Of a DNA stretch of 14,331 bases, positions 13,568 through 14,331 are shown piece by piece. Under the pieces are notes generated by a model that did no database searches, was not told the origin of the DNA, and saw only the letters and a program-made list of their open reading frames with translations. This DNA comes from Propionibacteriaceae bacterium UBA5174. Its GTDB lineage: Bacteria; Actinomycetota; Actinomycetes; Propionibacteriales; Propionibacteriaceae. The stretch covers positions 15,164 to 29,494 of the forward strand of contig DHWU01000058.1 in the NCBI GenBank assembly GCA_002413345.1, given 5' to 3'. The translations under genes and the position numbers were made by a program. Positions within the stretch are counted from its first letter, which is position 1; each line of letters starts with the position of its first letter.

Positions 13568-14331
13568 CTACTCGGGATCGACGATCTCGCACAGTTCCTG
13601 CCCGGACGTGACCGAAGCGCCAACCTTGGCGGTGAGCGACTTGATCACACCGCTGCGGTGAGCATTGATCGGCTGTTCCATCTTCATGGCCTCCAACACC
13701 ACCACTAGATCGCCTTCGTTGACCTCGTCGCCCTCGAGCACACCGACCTTGACGATGGTGCCCTGCATCGGGGCCGCCAAAGTGTTGGACGAAGGGGCCT
13801 TGGCCTTCGCCCCACCAGTGCTGCGCCGGGTCGGGCGCTTGGCCGTTGCCGCTTTGGCCATCGGAGCCGACAGCGAGTCAGGTAGCTTCACCTCTACGCG
13901 GCGGCCGTTCACCTCAACCACATAGGTGGTGGCTTCGACCGGGTCGAGTTCGCCCATCGTGCCGGTGTATGGCTCGATGTTGTTTTCGAATTCGGTCTCG
14001 ATCCAACGGGTGTGGATGCCGAAGTTGCCGTCCGTGGCCGTGAAGGCTGGCTCGTTGAGCACGGCTTGGTGGAAGGGGATCACCGATGGCATCCCTTCCA
14101 AGATCGTCTCAGCCAGCGCGCGCTTGGAGCGGGCGATCGCCTCGGCACGGTTAGAGCCGGTGACAATCACCTTGGCAACCAGCGAGTCAAAGGAGCCAGG
14201 AACGGCCATGCCGGTCAGATAGCCCTCTTCAACCCGCACTCCTGGCCCGGTGGGGGCATGCCAGGCGGTCACGGTGCCTGGAGCAGGCATGAAGTTGCGT
14301 CCGGCATCCTCGGCGTTGATCCGGAACTCGA
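13568..14331 (-). CDS. Acetyl/propionyl-CoA carboxylase alpha chain, C-terminal part (biotin carboxylase end plus BCCP), truncated by window edge
   Basis: The frame runs off the right edge; about 253 residues are visible. The first part, beginning EFRINAEDAGRNFMPAPG, is the C-terminal subdomain of biotin carboxylase. It is followed by a short linker domain, then an Ala/Lys/Pro/Arg-rich hinge (about 144-170 counted from the Met codon at 14290). The last 70 residues are the biotin carboxyl carrier domain, with the biotinylation motif EAMKMEQP. The biotin-accepting Lys is codon 13684-13682. The chain ends CEIVDPE at TAG 13570-13568. This fused BC-BCCP layout is the alpha subunit of actinobacterial acyl-CoA carboxylases. 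Whether acetyl-CoA or propionyl-CoA is the substrate depends on the beta subunit, which is not in view. The methylmalonyl-CoA mutase at the other end of the window makes a propionyl-CoA role attractive but not proven. The Met at 14290 is internal, not a start. Confidence 0.95.
   Translation of the reverse strand, partial: EFRINAEDAGRNFMPAPGTVTAWHAPTGPGVRVEEGYLTGMAVPGSFDSLVAKVIVTGSNRAEAIARSKRALAETILEGMPSVIPFHQAVLNEPAFTATDGNFGIHTRWIETEFENNIEPYTGTMGELDPVEATTYVVEVNGRRVEVKLPDSLSAPMAKAATAKRPTRRSTGGAKAKAPSSNTLAAPMQGTIVKVGVLEGDEVNEGDLVVVLEAMKMEQPINAHRSGVIKSLTAKVGASVTSGQELCEIVDPE

Overview
The window is GC-rich (by eye about 60% or more), densely packed bacterial chromosome. Short intergenic gaps, stop/start overlaps, GTG/TTG starts and TANNNT boxes placed for leaderless transcripts all fit Actinomycetota. 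The methylmalonyl-CoA mutase/MeaB pair and a biotin carboxylase-BCCP subunit would suit a propionibacterial-type or related actinobacterium, but the genus cannot be set from this window. I see no tRNA, rRNA, CRISPR array, insertion sequence or phage gene. There is no gene-free stretch over 300 bases; the longest is 165 bases (10027-10191).

Layout. (1) 1-3977, plus strand: a tightly coupled run with the 3' end of the methylmalonyl-CoA mutase large subunit, its GTPase chaperone MeaB, a GT52/polysialyltransferase-like glycosyltransferase, cytidine deaminase and adenosine deaminase. (2) 3940-8545, minus strand: a four-TM membrane protein, purine nucleoside phosphorylase, a phosphopentomutase/phosphoglucomutase-type enzyme, a PiT phosphate transporter, and a 103-residue two-TM companion translationally coupled to PiT. 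The companion's 3' end overlaps the adenosine deaminase gene by 38 bases. (3) 8623-10026, plus strand: LpdA-type flavoprotein (quinone reductase-like, without the redox disulfide), divergent from the membrane protein. (4) 10192-13454, plus strand: a two-gene unit of a 14-TM MFS transporter and a YtcJ-like amidohydrolase with a His-rich tail, closed by a strong bidirectional hairpin. (5) 13568-14331, minus strand: the C-terminal part of an acyl-CoA carboxylase alpha chain.

How the genes fit together. Adenosine deaminase, purine nucleoside phosphorylase and the phosphopentomutase-type enzyme make a route from adenosine to inosine, then hypoxanthine plus (deoxy)ribose-1-phosphate, then the 5-phosphate. 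Cytidine deaminase feeds uridine, but the thymidine phosphorylase gene often found between cdd and add is absent. PiT supplies phosphate, the co-substrate of the phosphorolysis. The lpdA / small membrane protein / deoD / pmmB / add / cdd neighbourhood resembles the Rv3303c-Rv3315c region of Mycobacterium tuberculosis as I recall it, rearranged. The window edges carry parts of propionyl-CoA/methylmalonyl-CoA metabolism.

Most of the window is recognisable housekeeping metabolism. The observations most worth a second look are the sialyltransferase-like gene wired between meaB and cdd, the set of leaderless promoters, and the orphan MFS/amidohydrolase unit.
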